Source: RPQJ01 sp963706755 (GTDB lineage Bacteria; Pseudomonadota; Gammaproteobacteria; Steroidobacterales; Steroidobacteraceae). Taken from it: DNA of 64,000 nucleotides. The stretch lies in contig CAVPNH010000008.1 of the NCBI GenBank assembly GCA_963706755.1, forward strand, positions 310,001 through 374,000, read 5' to 3'. Position 1 is the first letter of the stretch. Every line of letters begins with the position of its first letter. Both the position numbers and the translations under genes were made by a program. Below are positions 45,135-54,883 of the stretch, in pieces. Under the pieces are notes generated by a model, which was not told the origin of the DNA, did no database searches, and worked only from the letters and a program-made list of their open reading frames with translations.

Positions 45135-46974
45135 TTGCCGTTCGAGGACTCGAGGCGTCTCACCGGCGGAAACCTGTTCTTCGCCTCCACGGGCGCCGTG
45201 CTCGAACTCGAGCGGGTCCCTGCCGACGATGTGCTGCTCGCGGGCTGGGAAGTGCGCGTCGCTCGGGCACTCGAGCACCTTGGCTGGACAATGCCTGCAG
45301 CGTCGACCGGCGCCTGCCGTGCGGGCGGCATGCCGGAGATCGTGGCGAGACTTCACGCGACGGGCGCGTCGCTCGCGCTCGCAGCGCCCTGCGACCAGCT
45401 CTTCACCGCGACGGAGGTGAACGAGTGGGCGCTCTGTTCCGCGCTGCTGGAGCGGGACCCGCTGCACTGGGCGAGCCTGCATGACGCGCTCGTGGCCGCG
45501 GCCGTCGAGGCGGCGGACGGGGGCGTGGTCGAGGACCCTCCGATGCTCGACGAGCCACGGGCCATGGCCCGGCTGCGTCGGCTGGCGGGCCGCGAGGCCC
45601 GGCCGCAGCTGCGCGCGCTCATCAGCGCGGCGGAAGCCCGCGGCCTGCCGCAGGTGCTCGACGAAACGACACTCACCCTGGGAGCCGGCTCGGGAGGCCG
45701 CAGCTACCCGATCGAAGCATTGCCCGCCGTCGTCGAGGTTCCCTGGGACGAACTGCGGGACATTCCGACGGCCGTCGTCACCGGTTCGAACGGCAAGACG
45801 ACCACGGTGCGCCTCATCGCGGCCTGCGCGCGAGAGCAGGGCTGGTGCGCCGGCTGCAACAGCACCGACGGCGTTGACGTGGGCGGCGAAACGCTCGCGA
45901 GTGGCGATTACGCCGGGCCCGCGGGCGCACGGCTCGTGATGCGCGACCCGCGCGTCGAGGCGGCGGTGATCGAGACGGCGCGCGGTGGGATCCTGAGGCG
46001 TGGAATCGCGGTGAGTCGCGCGCACGCGGCCGTCGTGACCAACGTGAGCTCCGATCACTTCGGCGAGTACGGCATCCACGACCTCGACGGGCTCGCGGAC
46101 GTGAAGCTCACGGTCGCGTCGGTCCTCGTGCCGGACGGTCTCCTGGTGCTGAATGCAGACGACGCGCTCCTGCGGCGCAGGGCGGGCGGCCTCGCGCAGC
46201 GGTACGGGCGTTGCCCGCGGCTGGGGTGGTTCGCGCTCGAAGCAGATTCATCCGTTCTTCGCGAGCACCGCGACCATGGCGGTTGGACCTGTGGCGTTCG
46301 CGACGGAATCCTGCGGCTCTCACTCGGCAGCGCGGAGCACGAGCTCGGTCCCGTCGCCGCGATGCCGATCACCGTGGATGGCAGCGCGGATTACAACGTC
46401 GCGAATCTCGCAGCTGCTGCGCTGGCCGCCGCCGCCATCGGCATCACGCCGGAAGTGATTGCCTTGGTGTTCGCGCGATTCGGCAGCGATCCTGCCGACA
46501 ACGCGGGGCGGCTGATGCGCTTCGAGATCGATGGCGTTACGGTGCTCATCGACTATGCGCACAACCCTGCGGGCCTTGCGGGCCTGCTCCGCGTCGCCCA
46601 GCACCTGCGTGGTGACCGGGGCCGGCTCGGCATGCTGCTCGGTCACGCCGGGAACCGCCAGGACGCGGACATCGAGGGCGTCGCCCGCGTGGCGGCTGGA
46701 TTCCACCCCGACCTCATCGTGGTGAAGGAGACCGAGGCGCACCTGCGCGGCCGCGAGCCCGGAGAGATTCCGCGCATCATCCGCGCCGCGCTTGTTGCCC
46801 AGGGCGTGCCCGAATCTTCGCTCGCGCTCGGCGCGAACGAACTCGCGGCCGTGCGCCTGCGCGCTGGCCTGGGCCCGGCCCGGCGACGTGCTGGCGCTGC
46901 CGGTACATTCGGCCGCCGCGCGCGCGGCGACGCTGGCGCTGCTTGCAGCCGGTGCGCGCGGGCAGGGGCCGTGA
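45135..46974 (+). CDS. Mur-ligase family protein, CphA-associated, one frame break
   Basis: A ~613-residue protein without ATP-grasp. A ~200-residue N-terminal region (SRRLTGGNLFFASTGAVLEL...) precedes a Mur ligase module: P-loop VTGSNGKTTTVRL (~214), ETARGGILRRGIA, SSDHFGEYGI and IDYAHNPAGLAGLLRV. One extra C at ~46863 moves the frame; repaired, it ends ALPVHSAAARAATLALLAAGARGQGP at the TGA of 46972. The start is unclear: TTG 45135 or a CTG overlapping the cphA stop. Such genes often sit beside cphA and are presumed to ligate an amino acid to a cyanophycin-related substrate. Confidence 0.78.
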
Positions 46975-47019
46975 TGGCATCCTGTATCATTCTGCGGCCA
47001 TCTTCCGGAATCGACCGAC

Positions 47020-48263
47020 ATGCCCTCAGCTGCGACAGTTCAGCCGGCGTACATCTGCGATGCCCTGCGCACGCCGATCGGCCGCTATGGCGGCGCGTCT
47101 CGTCGGCCGTGCGACCGACGACCTCGCGCGCGATCCCGATTCGCGCGCTGATGGCGCGCAACCCCGGTGTCGAGTGGAGCGCGCTGGACGACGTGATCTT
47201 CGGCTGCGCCAATCAGGCCGGCGAGGACAACCGCAACGTCGCGCGCATGGCGGCGCTGCTGGCCGGGCTGCCGGTCGGCGTGACCGGCAGCGACGATCAA
47301 CCGTCTCTGCGGTTCGGGCCTGGACGCGGTGGTCACGGCCGCGCGCGCGATCGCGGCGGGCGAGGCAGAGTTCGATGATCGCCGGCGGCGTCGAGAGCAT
47401 GAGCCGCGCGCCCTTCGTCATGCCCAAGGCGGACGAGCGCGTTCTCGCGCGATGCCCGAGATCTACGACACCACCATCGGCTGGCGCTTCGTCAATCCGG
47501 CGCATGAAGGCAGCTGTACGGCGTCGACTCCATGCCGGAGACCGCCGAGAACGTGGCCGACAGCAGTTCGGCATCTCGCGGGCCGACCAGGACGCGTTTG
47601 CGCTGCGCAGCCAGCAACGCGCGCTGCGGCGCAGAGCGAATGGGCGTCTTCGACGCGGAGATCACGCCGGTGACCATCGCCGCAGCGCAAGGGCGACGCC
47701 GGTCGTCGTGAGCAGCGACGAACATCCCGCGCGAGACCTCGCTCGAGGCGCTGGCGCGGCTGCAACGCCGTTCCTGCAGCGGCGGAACCGTCACGGCCGG
47801 CAATGCCTCGGGCGTCAACGATGGCGCGTGCGCGCTGGTCATCGCCGTGCGGAAGCGGCCGCCGAGCGCCACGGCTTGACGCCGCTCGCCCGCGTCCTCG
47901 GGCGGCGCCGGCCGGCGTCGCGCCGCGCATCATGGGCATCGGCCCCGTGCCGGCGACGCGAGAAGCTGCTCGACGCGTCTCGGGCCTGACGCTGGCGGAT
48001 TCGAGGTGATCGAGCTGAACGAAGCTTTCGCGGCCCAGGCGCTGGCCGTCACTGCGCCAACTCGGGCTCGCCGACGATGCGCCGCACGTGAACCCGAACG
48101 GCGGCGCCATCGCGCTCGGCCATCCGCTGGGCATGAGCGGCGCGCGGCTCGTGCACCGCGGCGCTGGAGCTGCTGCAAGCGCAGCGGCGGGCGGTACGCG
48201 CTGTGCACGATGTGCATCGGCGTCGGCCAGGGCATCGCGCTCGCCGTGGAACGGATGACGTGA
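47020..48263 (+). pseudogene. acetyl-CoA C-acyltransferase (thiolase), frame broken a dozen or more times
   Basis: Protein-level matches to a PcaF/AtoB-type thiolase run in order through all three frames. They are CDALRTPIGRYGG, LDDVIFGCANQAGEDNRNVARM, NRLCGSGLDAVVTAARAI with the catalytic Cys, DTTIGWRFVNP, GTVTAGNASGVNDGA, MGIGPVPATR, VIELNEAFAAQAL, NPNGGAIALGHPLGMSGARL and TMCIGVGQGIALAVERM. Breaks occur about every 50-100 bases between ~47094 and ~48190, as gains and losses of single bases, while codon choice and motifs stay intact. That pattern fits a poor consensus stretch better than mutational decay. It ends in a GTGA overlap with the ornithine-cyclodeaminase-like gene. Confidence 0.75.
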
Positions 48264-48277
48264 AGCCGTCAAGGCCG

Positions 48278-49261
48278 ATGGAACTCCGCGTCATATCGGG
48301 ATCGGAGTTGCAGCAACTGCTGCCGTACCTGGACTGCGTCGAGGCCGTCGAGGCCGCGATGCGTGCCGTCAGCGCGGGCAGCGTGCTCATGCCGCTGCGC
48401 CAGGTCATGCGGCTGCCGGGTGGGAAGGGCGCGCTGGGCATGATGCCCGGGTACCTCGGCGAACCCGAGTGCTTCGGCATCAAGCTGCTGAGCCTGTTTC
48501 CGGGGAATCCCGCCGTCGGCCTCTCGTCGCACCTGGGCTTGTACGTGCTGTGCGAGGGGCGGAATGGCCGCCCGCTCGCCTTGATGGATGCGTCCCGCCT
48601 GACCGCGATCCGTACCGCGGCGGCCAGCGTCGTGGCCACGCGCGCGCTCGCGCGTGCGGACTCGAAGGTACTCGCGGTCATCGGCAGCGGCGAGGAGGCG
48701 GTCTCCCACGTGGAGGCGTTCCATGCCGTGTGGCCCTTCGAGCGGCTGCTCATCTGGGGAAGGAATCCCGCGGCCGCGCAGGGCATCGCGGAGCGCGCGC
48801 GCCGCCTGGGAATGAACGACGCACGCGTCGTGTCGAGCGTGCGTGACGCGCTCGCCGAGGCCGACGTGGTCTGCACGGTGACGGCCTCGCCGGACCCGCT
48901 GCTCTTCGGCGCGGACGTCCGTCCGGGAACGCACCTCTGCCTCGTCGGGGCATCGATCCCGTCCTGCCGGGAAGTGGACGACGACTGCGTCGCCATGTCG
49001 CGGTTCTTCGTCGACTTCCGCGCAAGCGCGATGGCACAGGCGGGAGAGCTGCTGCACGCGATCGGCGAGGGCGTGGTCGCCGAGGCACACATCGTGGCGG
49101 AAATCGGCGAGGTGCTGTCAGGCGTGGTGGTCGGTCGCCGGTCGGATTCCGAGGTGACCGTGTACAAGTCGCTGGGTGTGGCCGCGCAGGATCTTGCGGC
49201 CGCGTCGCTGGTCTACCGTCGGGCCGTCGAACTCGGCGTGGGCACGTTGGTCCCTATCTAG
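48278..49261 (+). CDS. ornithine cyclodeaminase / mu-crystallin family protein
   Basis: A 327-residue NAD(P)-dependent enzyme of the OCD family (ornithine to proline plus ammonia; other members reduce ketimines or dehydrogenate amino acids). Conserved features are MRLPGGKGALGMMPGYLGEPECFGIKL, LALMDASRLTAIRTAAASVVA, the dinucleotide motif VLAVIGSGEEAVSHVEAF (~residues 132-149) and VCTVTASPDPLLFGADVRPGTHLCLVGAS. A GTG at 48260 overlapping the thiolase stop is an alternative start. The stop overlaps the convergent gamma-glutamyltransferase by eight bases. It may connect to the nearby arginine/cyanophycin genes, but substrate choice is not certain. Confidence 0.85.
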   Translation: MELRVISGSELQQLLPYLDCVEAVEAAMRAVSAGSVLMPLRQVMRLPGGKGALGMMPGYLGEPECFGIKLLSLFPGNPAVGLSSHLGLYVLCEGRNGRPLALMDASRLTAIRTAAASVVATRALARADSKVLAVIGSGEEAVSHVEAFHAVWPFERLLIWGRNPAAAQGIAERARRLGMNDARVVSSVRDALAEADVVCTVTASPDPLLFGADVRPGTHLCLVGASIPSCREVDDDCVAMSRFFVDFRASAMAQAGELLHAIGEGVVAEAHIVAEIGEVLSGVVVGRRSDSEVTVYKSLGVAAQDLAAASLVYRRAVELGVGTLVPI

Positions 49262-51005
49262 GCTCGAGTTCGCGCCACTGCCCCTCGCGTCGCGGATCGG
49301 CGCCGCCTTCCAGCGCGCCGCCGGCACGCAGGATCACGCCGTGCAGGCCGGATTCCTCGCCGCGCCCGCCCTTCACGACCACGCCACGCGTCGCCAGCGC
49401 AGCGAGGACTTCGGGTGGGAACTTCGACGCCTCGCCGAAGAAATCGCTGCCGCGCGAGACGAGATTCGGCAGGTCGATCGCCTGCTGCATGGTGAGTCCC
49501 CAGTCCAGCACGCCCACGATCGTCTTCGCGTCGTAGGTGAGGATTGCCGAGCCCCCGGGCGAGCCGAGCGCCGCGAGGAAATGCCCCGCGCGATCCAGCA
49601 CGAGAACCGGCGCCATCGATGAGCGCGGGCGCTTGCCTGGCGCGACTGCGTTGGCGACGGGCTTGCCGTCTTCCACCGCACGGAAGGAGAAGTCGGTGAG
49701 CTGGTTGTTGAGGAAGAACCCGTCCACTGCACGACCCGACCCGAAGATCGACTCCACGGTGGTCGTCATCGAGACCACGTTGCCATCGCCGTCCACGACC
49801 ACGAAGTGACTGGTCCCTGCGGCCTCGTTCGTTGAATCGCGGCCGAGGCGCGCAGTGAGGCCGGGCGGAACGCCTGCCGCGGGGGCAGGCCCGGCCGTGG
49901 TGCCGATCAGCGTCGCGCGCGCGGCCACGTACCCTGGGTCGAGCAGGCCATCCACCGGGATCCTCACGAACGCGGGGTCCGCGACGTACTGGTCGCGATC
50001 CGCGTACATGAGGCGGCTGGCCTCGGCGAACAGGAACCACGCCTGGGCATCGTCCGGGCCGCGCGATGCGATGTCCGTGTGCTCGAGGATCGCGAGCATC
50101 TCGAGCAGGGCCACGCCGCTCGACGGGGGCGGGGGCACGCACACGACGTACACCCGATACGGGCGGCACAGCGGCTCGACCACGTGCGGGCGGTAGGCCG
50201 CGAGGTCGGCGGTCGTCATCGTGCCAGGCCTTGGTTCCGCGTGCGTGCGCACTGCGATCTTTTCCGCGAGTGGGCCTTCGAGCAGGGCGCGCGGTCCGTC
50301 GGCTGCAATCTTGCGCAACGTCTGCGCGTATGCGGGATTGCGCAGCGTATCGCCCGCCTGCACCGGTGTTCCGTCGGGCCGCGCGAAGAGCGCGCGAGCG
50401 TCCTGCAGGCGCGCCTGCGGCATGTCGCCCCCGGCGAAGCGCGCCAGTCGCTTCGGTACGCTGAAGCCCTGGTCGGCTGCGTGCGTCGCCGTCTCGAAAA
50501 GATCGCGCCACGGCAGGCGGCCGAAGCGCTCGTGGGCCAGCCCGAGCATGGCGATCGCGCCCGGCGCGCCCGTGGAGCGGCCGCTCGTGACTGCGTCGGC
50601 GTAGGAAAGCGGCTTGCCGTCCTCGCCGATGAACATGTCCGGGGTTGCCGCTGCCGGTGCCGCCTCGCGTCCTTCGAACGCGGTCACCTTGCCGGTCTTG
50701 CCGTCAAGGAAGACGAGGAACGCGCCGCCGCCCAGCCCGGAACTCTGCGGTTCGACGAGTCCCAGCGCGACCTGCACTGCGACCGCGGCGTCCACGGCGC
50801 TGCCGCCTTTGCGCAGGATCGCGAGGCCCGCTTCGACCGCCAGCGGGTTGGCCGCACCGACGCCCGCACGGGACTGCGTATGCGGTGCGCCCGGGCGTTG
50901 GGCGGCGGGGTGCGCGTCGTGTGCAACGGGCGCCTGCTGGCAGGCGACCAGCGCGAGAGCGCCACACAATACGAGGCTTGCGGCAAGGCGTGCCGTTCGG
51001 GTCAT
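49254..51005 (-). CDS. ggt: gamma-glutamyltransferase
   Basis: A 583-residue N-terminal nucleophile hydrolase that removes the gamma-glutamyl group from glutathione and related peptides. A lipoprotein-type signal (LVLCGALALVACQQAP, Cys ~22) suggests envelope anchoring. HTQSRAGVGAANPLAVEAG and GLGGGAFLVFLDG start the large subunit. Self-processing occurs before the Thr of AAGTSHFVVVDGDGNVVSMTTTV (~residue 397). GSPGGSAILTY is the conserved oxyanion loop. It may supply peptide-bound amino acids. The gene is convergent with the OCD gene, with eight shared bases. Confidence 0.9.
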   Translation of the reverse strand: MTRTARLAASLVLCGALALVACQQAPVAHDAHPAAQRPGAPHTQSRAGVGAANPLAVEAGLAILRKGGSAVDAAVAVQVALGLVEPQSSGLGGGAFLVFLDGKTGKVTAFEGREAAPAAATPDMFIGEDGKPLSYADAVTSGRSTGAPGAIAMLGLAHERFGRLPWRDLFETATHAADQGFSVPKRLARFAGGDMPQARLQDARALFARPDGTPVQAGDTLRNPAYAQTLRKIAADGPRALLEGPLAEKIAVRTHAEPRPGTMTTADLAAYRPHVVEPLCRPYRVYVVCVPPPPSSGVALLEMLAILEHTDIASRGPDDAQAWFLFAEASRLMYADRDQYVADPAFVRIPVDGLLDPGYVAARATLIGTTAGPAPAAGVPPGLTARLGRDSTNEAAGTSHFVVVDGDGNVVSMTTTVESIFGSGRAVDGFFLNNQLTDFSFRAVEDGKPVANAVAPGKRPRSSMAPVLVLDRAGHFLAALGSPGGSAILTYDAKTIVGVLDWGLTMQQAIDLPNLVSRGSDFFGEASKFPPEVLAALATRGVVVKGGRGEESGLHGVILRAGGALEGGADPRREGQWRELEPR

Positions 51006-51060
51006 CGTTCGGACCTGGGGCCGGGACGGGGCGGCTAGCTTAGCCCGGTTCGCGGGCGCC

Positions 51061-52779
51061 TCAGTAGACTCTCGTGCCGTCGACCCAGGTCGAGATCACC
51101 TTGAGCATCGGCAACTCTGCCGGCGGTATCGAGAGCGGGTCTCCGCCGAGCACGACGAAGTCGGCACGCATGCCGGGTGTGAGGTGACCGACCTCGCGCT
51201 CCATGAAGGCGGCCCAGGCTGCGTCCGTGGTGAACCCGCGCAGCGCTTCCGCGGGCGTCAGGCGCTGTGCCGGCATCCAGCCGCCAGGAGGAAAGCCCTT
51301 GAGGTCCTGGCGGGTTACGGCCGCGTACAGGCCGAGTCTCGGGTCCGGCGACTCCACTGGAAAATCCGAGCCGAGCGCGATGCGCACGTGCGCCTGCAGG
51401 AACCGACGCCACGCGTAGGCGCCGGCGAGGCGCTGCGGGCCGATGCGCGACTCCGCCCACGGCATGTCCGACGTGGCGTGCGTGGGCTGCATCGACGCGA
51501 TCACGCGCAGCTCGGCGAACATGGGGATGTCGGAAAGTGCGACGACCTGAGCGTGCTCGATCCGCCAGCGGTGATCGCTGCGCGCCCCGTCGCTGAGGGC
51601 GAGGGCGTAGTTCTCGAGCACGATGCGATTGCCACGGTCGCCGATGGCGTGCGTCACGACCTGCAGTCCGCAGTGCCTCGCCCTGGCGATGCTGCGGGCG
51701 AGGGCGTCCGGGGCGGTGACGAGGATCCCGCGGTTGGGCGGATCGTCGGCATACGGAGCGAGGAGCGCCGCGCCGCGCGAGCCCAGCGCGCCGTCGGCAT
51801 ACAACTTGACGCCCGGCATGCGTACCCGTCCGCTGGGGTGACGATACGCGCCGTTGCGGCACAGCTCGTCGAACGCGGCGCCGTCGCCGTCTGCGTAGGC
51901 GACGACCCGCAGGGTCAGCGCCTCCTCGTCCGCGAAGCGCTGGTACAGCCGGAGGTCGTCGAGCGACGTGCCCATGTCGTGCACGCCGGTGAGTCCCACG
52001 CTCGCCGTGGCCGCGAGCGCGCGCTTCAGGGCCTCCGTGCGGATCGACTCGTCCGGGGGCGGTACGACGTCGCCCACGAGATCCGTGGCGGTATCCACGA
52101 ACACGCCCGTCGGCTTGCCGCCCACGCGCAGGATGCGGCCGCCCTGCGGTTGCCAGTCGCCCCCGAGGTCACGGGGCACGAGGCGCATTGCGGCACTGTT
52201 CGCCCAACCCGCATGACCGTCCACGCGCTCGAGCCAGACGGGCTGCGTCGGGAACGCCGCATCGAGGTCCGAGGCCGTTGGGAATTCGTGCTCCGGCCAG
52301 TCGTTCTGATCCCAGCCACGCCCGAGCAGCCAGGCGCCGTCAGGGAGCGTTGCCGCGAATGCCTTGAGTCGCTCGATGATCCCGGCCTTGTTGCGGGTGC
52401 CGACGAGATCGGCCTCCATGAGCGCAAGCCCAAGGCCCATCAGGTGCGCGTGCGCGTCGATGAGGCCCGGCACCACCGTCGCGCCCTGCGCGTCGTGCAC
52501 CGGAAATCCACCTGCCTGCGCCAGGACGGTGTCGCGTGCGCCGATCGCGATGATCCGACCGGCGCCGTTCCAGGCCATGGCCTCCACGGCCGGATGTGCG
52601 TCGTCCAGCGTGTGGATGCGCGCATTGACGAGCACGCCTTCGCCCGCCAGGGCGGCGGCCGCACCGAGTGCGCCGGCGGCGAGCAGCGCGAGCAGCGCTG
52701 CCGGTTTCTGCGTCTTGCGACCTGCGGGCATCAGTTTCCTGGTCATCTGGCTTGTCGTCCTTGCATTGGTACTCACCAT
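51061..52779 (-). CDS. exported amidohydrolase family protein (YtcJ/Amidohydro_3-like)
   Basis: A 572-residue metal-dependent hydrolase. An N-terminal signal helix (ALLALLAAGALGAAAALAG) is followed by the composite beta domain. The metal site includes PGLIDAHAHLMGLG (~residues 106-119), a central MPGVKLYADGALGSRGAALL, VVTHAIGDRGNRIVL, RIEHAQVV, and LGSDFPVESPDPRLGLYAAV near the C-terminus. Substrates of this subgroup are mostly unknown (acyl amides, N-substituted formamides). An alternative ATG at 52746 would shorten it by 11 residues. It lies 12 bases after the TonB-dependent receptor gene, so a shared import-and-hydrolysis role is plausible. Confidence 0.83.
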   Translation of the reverse strand: MVSTNARTTSQMTRKLMPAGRKTQKPAALLALLAAGALGAAAALAGEGVLVNARIHTLDDAHPAVEAMAWNGAGRIIAIGARDTVLAQAGGFPVHDAQGATVVPGLIDAHAHLMGLGLALMEADLVGTRNKAGIIERLKAFAATLPDGAWLLGRGWDQNDWPEHEFPTASDLDAAFPTQPVWLERVDGHAGWANSAAMRLVPRDLGGDWQPQGGRILRVGGKPTGVFVDTATDLVGDVVPPPDESIRTEALKRALAATASVGLTGVHDMGTSLDDLRLYQRFADEEALTLRVVAYADGDGAAFDELCRNGAYRHPSGRVRMPGVKLYADGALGSRGAALLAPYADDPPNRGILVTAPDALARSIARARHCGLQVVTHAIGDRGNRIVLENYALALSDGARSDHRWRIEHAQVVALSDIPMFAELRVIASMQPTHATSDMPWAESRIGPQRLAGAYAWRRFLQAHVRIALGSDFPVESPDPRLGLYAAVTRQDLKGFPPGGWMPAQRLTPAEALRGFTTDAAWAAFMEREVGHLTPGMRADFVVLGGDPLSIPPAELPMLKVISTWVDGTRVY

Positions 52780-52791
52780 GCGCGTCTGGAA

Positions 52792-54855
52792 TCAGAATCC
52801 GTAGTCGAGCGTCACCAGGCAGTCGAAGCCTGGTGCGTCGAGGCCCGAGCCGAACTCCCGGTAACGCAGGTCGCCGAGATTGGCGAGCCGCAGCGACAGG
52901 CTGAAGGCTTCCGTTGCCTGCCATGCGCCGCGCACGTTCCATGTGACCCACCCGGGCGTGCCGCCGGGCTCGATGCGTGGATCCACCTCGTCGCGCGGGC
53001 TGTACCTGTCCTGCGGTCCCGCATACACCAGGTAGGCTTCGAGCGACAGGTCCGCACGCGCCGCCCAGGCCAGGCCCGCCATTCCAAACACCGGCGGGAT
53101 CCGGTCTGCCGGCGTCTCCGTGCCGGCCACGGTCTCGTCACCCTGGGTCCACGTGGCCGTTGCGTACCACTCGAGGTCGTCGCGCAGCTGCCCGCGAAGG
53201 CCGGCTTCGATGCCTGCGAGGTCGAGCTTCGAAACGTTGCGGTTCTGCACGACGAGTCGGCCCGATTCGGTGACTTCGCCCGTCAGCACGCTCGTGATCT
53301 TGTCGGAGTATCGGGATACGTACCCGACCAGTTCGCCCTGCAGCCGCTCGCCGTCCACCTTCACGCCGGCGTCGAGCGTAGTCACGGTCTCGGAGGTCAG
53401 GTCCGGGTTTGGGATGTTGAATCGATTGCCCGGACGGTCGCCGAACGTGCCCAGGTCGAACACGTTTGGCGCACGAAAGCCGCGGCCGAGGTTTGCGACC
53501 AGGCGCACGTCGTCGCGGACGGCATACGCGACGCTGAGATTGCCGCTCAGGTCGTTTGCGTCGACCGTCGTGCCGACGGTGACCCCGCTCGGCGGCAGCC
53601 GGGTCTCGACGCTGCTCCAGCGCAGGCCGGCAACGAGGTCCATGCGCTCGCCCAGGTTCCAGTCGTCCACCGCGAACACGCCGAACTGCTTCATTGTCGA
53701 GCCGTCGGGAAAACGCGGAGGACGGTCAGTCACGACCCCGGTGACGATGTTCGTACGGACCCGCGAGGAATCCACCGTGTCGTCGTAGTACTCCGCGCCG
53801 TAGGTCAGGTAGTGTCCGCTTGGCAGCGACTTGCCCGCCTGGAAGGTGACTCCCCAGCTCGTGTCGCTGTTCTTTTCCCTGTCCCGGTTGTTCGAGCCAT
53901 AGTCACGCGTGCGGCGGTCGTCCACGATTACCTGCCGGCCGACGTGCGCCTCGGCGTTGTCCCACAGCGCGGTTGTGTTCGTGCCGCGCCAGCGGAGCTG
54001 CGCGAAATCGCGGCGCTGCGGTTCGAAGTAGAACACGGCCGAGTTCGGCTGGGCTTGTCCGAAGCCCGGAGTGAGCTCGTCGTACCGGGGTGTCTTTGGC
54101 TGCTCCGAGTACTGCACCGAGGCCATGATCTCGTGGCCGGGCACAATGACGGTGCGGAGCTTCAGGTCCGCGGCGCGCGAGCTGTAGCTCGTGTACGGCA
54201 GGGTCTCGCCACCTCCGACCCGGCGGTCGCCGACGCTCTGGTATGTCGCGCCGCCGCTGATCGCCAGGCCGGAGCGTCCGATCGCGGTCTCGGCGCGTGA
54301 GAGCGTCGAGTCGTCGGCGCTTCCGTACATGGTCCGCAGTGCACCACCGCCGGACCAGGTGTCGGCGGTGAATACGGGCTCCTCCGACAACATCTGTACC
54401 ACGCCGCCCATTGCGTCGCTGCCGTGCAGCGCCGACATTGGGCCGCGCACGACCTCGAGCTGCCCGAGCATCTGGCTGTCCACCAGCGCGACATACTGGT
54501 TTGGAGCATTGCGGAAAATCGCGTTGTTCAGCCGGAAGCCGTCGACCAGCTGCAGCACCTCGGAGCCTTTGAGCCCGCGCACGATGACCACGCCCTGGCC
54601 GGGGGTGGTCTGCTGGACGTAGGTTCCGGTGTGGCCGCGCAGCAGGTCCATCACGGTCTGCGGTGTCGAGGCGCGAATTTCCTCGAATCGCACGACGTTC
54701 GTTGCGACCGGCACGTCGAAGGTCGACTCCGGGCGCCTCGTGGCGGTGACCTGGATGACCTCGAGCGGCTCGGCCGCCTCGGCGCACGGCGACGCCAGCG
54801 CTGCCAGTGCCGCGAGCGCAGCTGGCGCTACAGGCGCGACCGTCGCAGCGCGCAT
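52792..54855 (-). CDS. TonB-dependent outer-membrane receptor
   Basis: A 687-residue receptor. A signal peptide (AALAALAALASPCAEA) precedes a TonB-box-like stretch, EPLEVIQVTATRRPE. The plug domain has TPQTVMDLLRGHTGTYVQQTTPGQGVV, GLKGSEVLQLVDGFRLN and VVRGPMSALHGSDAMGGVV. The 22-strand barrel follows and ends with FDCLVTLDYGF, the terminal Phe expected for outer-membrane insertion. Plug features resemble the BtuB/CirA/heme-type group; the ligand cannot be assigned. It is co-transcribed with the amidohydrolase gene. Confidence 0.9.
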   Translation of the reverse strand: MRAATVAPVAPAALAALAALASPCAEAAEPLEVIQVTATRRPESTFDVPVATNVVRFEEIRASTPQTVMDLLRGHTGTYVQQTTPGQGVVIVRGLKGSEVLQLVDGFRLNNAIFRNAPNQYVALVDSQMLGQLEVVRGPMSALHGSDAMGGVVQMLSEEPVFTADTWSGGGALRTMYGSADDSTLSRAETAIGRSGLAISGGATYQSVGDRRVGGGETLPYTSYSSRAADLKLRTVIVPGHEIMASVQYSEQPKTPRYDELTPGFGQAQPNSAVFYFEPQRRDFAQLRWRGTNTTALWDNAEAHVGRQVIVDDRRTRDYGSNNRDREKNSDTSWGVTFQAGKSLPSGHYLTYGAEYYDDTVDSSRVRTNIVTGVVTDRPPRFPDGSTMKQFGVFAVDDWNLGERMDLVAGLRWSSVETRLPPSGVTVGTTVDANDLSGNLSVAYAVRDDVRLVANLGRGFRAPNVFDLGTFGDRPGNRFNIPNPDLTSETVTTLDAGVKVDGERLQGELVGYVSRYSDKITSVLTGEVTESGRLVVQNRNVSKLDLAGIEAGLRGQLRDDLEWYATATWTQGDETVAGTETPADRIPPVFGMAGLAWAARADLSLEAYLVYAGPQDRYSPRDEVDPRIEPGGTPGWVTWNVRGAWQATEAFSLSLRLANLGDLRYREFGSGLDAPGFDCLVTLDYGF

Positions 54856-54883
54856 CCAGGCCAGGCCTGCCGGCCGATGATTC

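Noticed and set aside
47020..48263. Programmed ribosomal frameshifting in the thiolase gene
   Set aside because: There are far too many breaks, of both signs, with no slippery heptamers or consistent downstream structure.
50614..54300. A >1,200-codon open frame on the plus strand
   Set aside because: It lies opposite gamma-glutamyltransferase, amidohydrolase and TonB receptor genes that all have clear family motifs; its own translation has none.
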